Of a stretch of DNA of 6,228 nt, positions 6,057 through 6,228 are shown in pieces; position 1 is the stretch's first letter; the number at the start of each line of letters is the position of its first letter. The DNA comes from Bacteroidales bacterium (GTDB lineage Bacteria; Bacteroidota; Bacteroidia; Bacteroidales; UBA7960): contig SLPR01000520.1 in NCBI GenBank assembly GCA_007131895.1, positions 1-6,228 on the forward strand. Reading direction: 5' to 3'. The notes beneath the pieces are model-generated. The model was not told the DNA's origin. It saw nothing but the letters and a program-made list of their open reading frames with translations, and did no database searches. The position numbers were made by a program, and so were the translations under genes.

Positions 6057-6228
6057 TGGGTATCAAAAGCACAATTGGCGGTTGCTTTTCCGGTTAATAT
6101 GGCAGCAAGGTGTTTTCCTTCGGGACTTATAATATGAACTCCGCCGGGACCTGTTGCAAATATGTTTCCGCTTTTGTGGATTTTTAATCCGTCGGGTAAT
6201 CCCATGGTGTTTTCTGCAAGTGCCAGAA
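5999..6228 (-). CDS. SMP-30/gluconolactonase family protein, C-terminal 75 residues
   Basis: The gene enters from the right edge and stops at TAA 5999-6001 (complement); the start is outside the window. Visible residues begin LALAENTMGLPDGLKIH. The fragment is typical of the end of the SMP-30/gluconolactonase/LRE beta-propeller family: GLPDG, then SGNIFATGPGGVHIISPEGKH, a TANCAF motif and a final LYTTTTDLLIRVKLK. The Asp of the PDG motif corresponds to a metal ligand in characterised members (Asp204 of human SMP-30). Family members hydrolyse sugar lactones such as glucono-1,5-lactone or other lactone/ester substrates with a divalent metal. Substrate and cell location cannot be judged from the fragment. 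It is convergent with the Ig-like gene, 206 bases away, with a terminator between that can act in both directions. Its last codons overlap the short plus-strand frame at 5952-6056. Confidence 0.88.
   Translation of the reverse strand, partial: LALAENTMGLPDGLKIHKSGNIFATGPGGVHIISPEGKHLAAILTGKATANCAFDTHQKYLYTTTTDLLIRVKLK

Overview
The window looks like Bacteroidota DNA, probably from a free-living or environmental lineage. Two of its proteins end in type IX secretion (T9SS/Por) C-terminal sorting domains, which are confined to that phylum. Shine-Dalgarno sequences are absent before the starts, and the clearest promoter matches the Bacteroidota TTTG / TAnnTTTG type. No RNA gene, CRISPR array, intact insertion sequence or plasmid/phage gene was seen.

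Layout. (1) 1-4220, minus strand: one uninterrupted reading frame of 1406 codons, cut by the left edge. It encodes a very large secreted mosaic protein: signal peptide, two tandem copies of a (jelly-roll + FN3) module, two choice-of-anchor-J / cleaved-adhesin-like domains separated by an ASH-like domain, a carboxypeptidase-regulatory-like beta domain, another jelly-roll-like region, a gingipain-adhesin-like beta domain, and the first part of a T9SS sorting domain. (2) 4221-4730: a 510-bp divergent intergenic region with hairpins, a repeated ATACGTAT palindrome, a possible dispersed repeat and a good promoter for the rightward gene. (3) 4731-5792, plus strand: a complete 353-residue T9SS cargo protein with three Ig-like repeats. 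(4) 5793-5998: a strong intrinsic terminator, then a promoter-like element and the start of a short reading frame that resembles the beginning of tatC but is cut off. (5) 5999-6228, minus strand: the C-terminal 75 residues of an SMP-30/gluconolactonase-family protein, cut by the right edge.

How the genes may work together: the two divergent genes both encode exported proteins with sorting domains, so both are expected to be carried across the outer membrane by T9SS and attached to the surface or released. Both are built from adhesion-type beta domains and neither shows a catalytic domain. Shared control from the 510-bp region is possible but unproven. The gluconolactonase-like gene is convergent and separated by the terminator, and is probably unrelated. 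No complete new system can be demonstrated. The points most worth a second look are the modular giant protein with its composition gradient, the hairpin and palindromes between the divergent genes, and the possible truncated tatC start at 5952.
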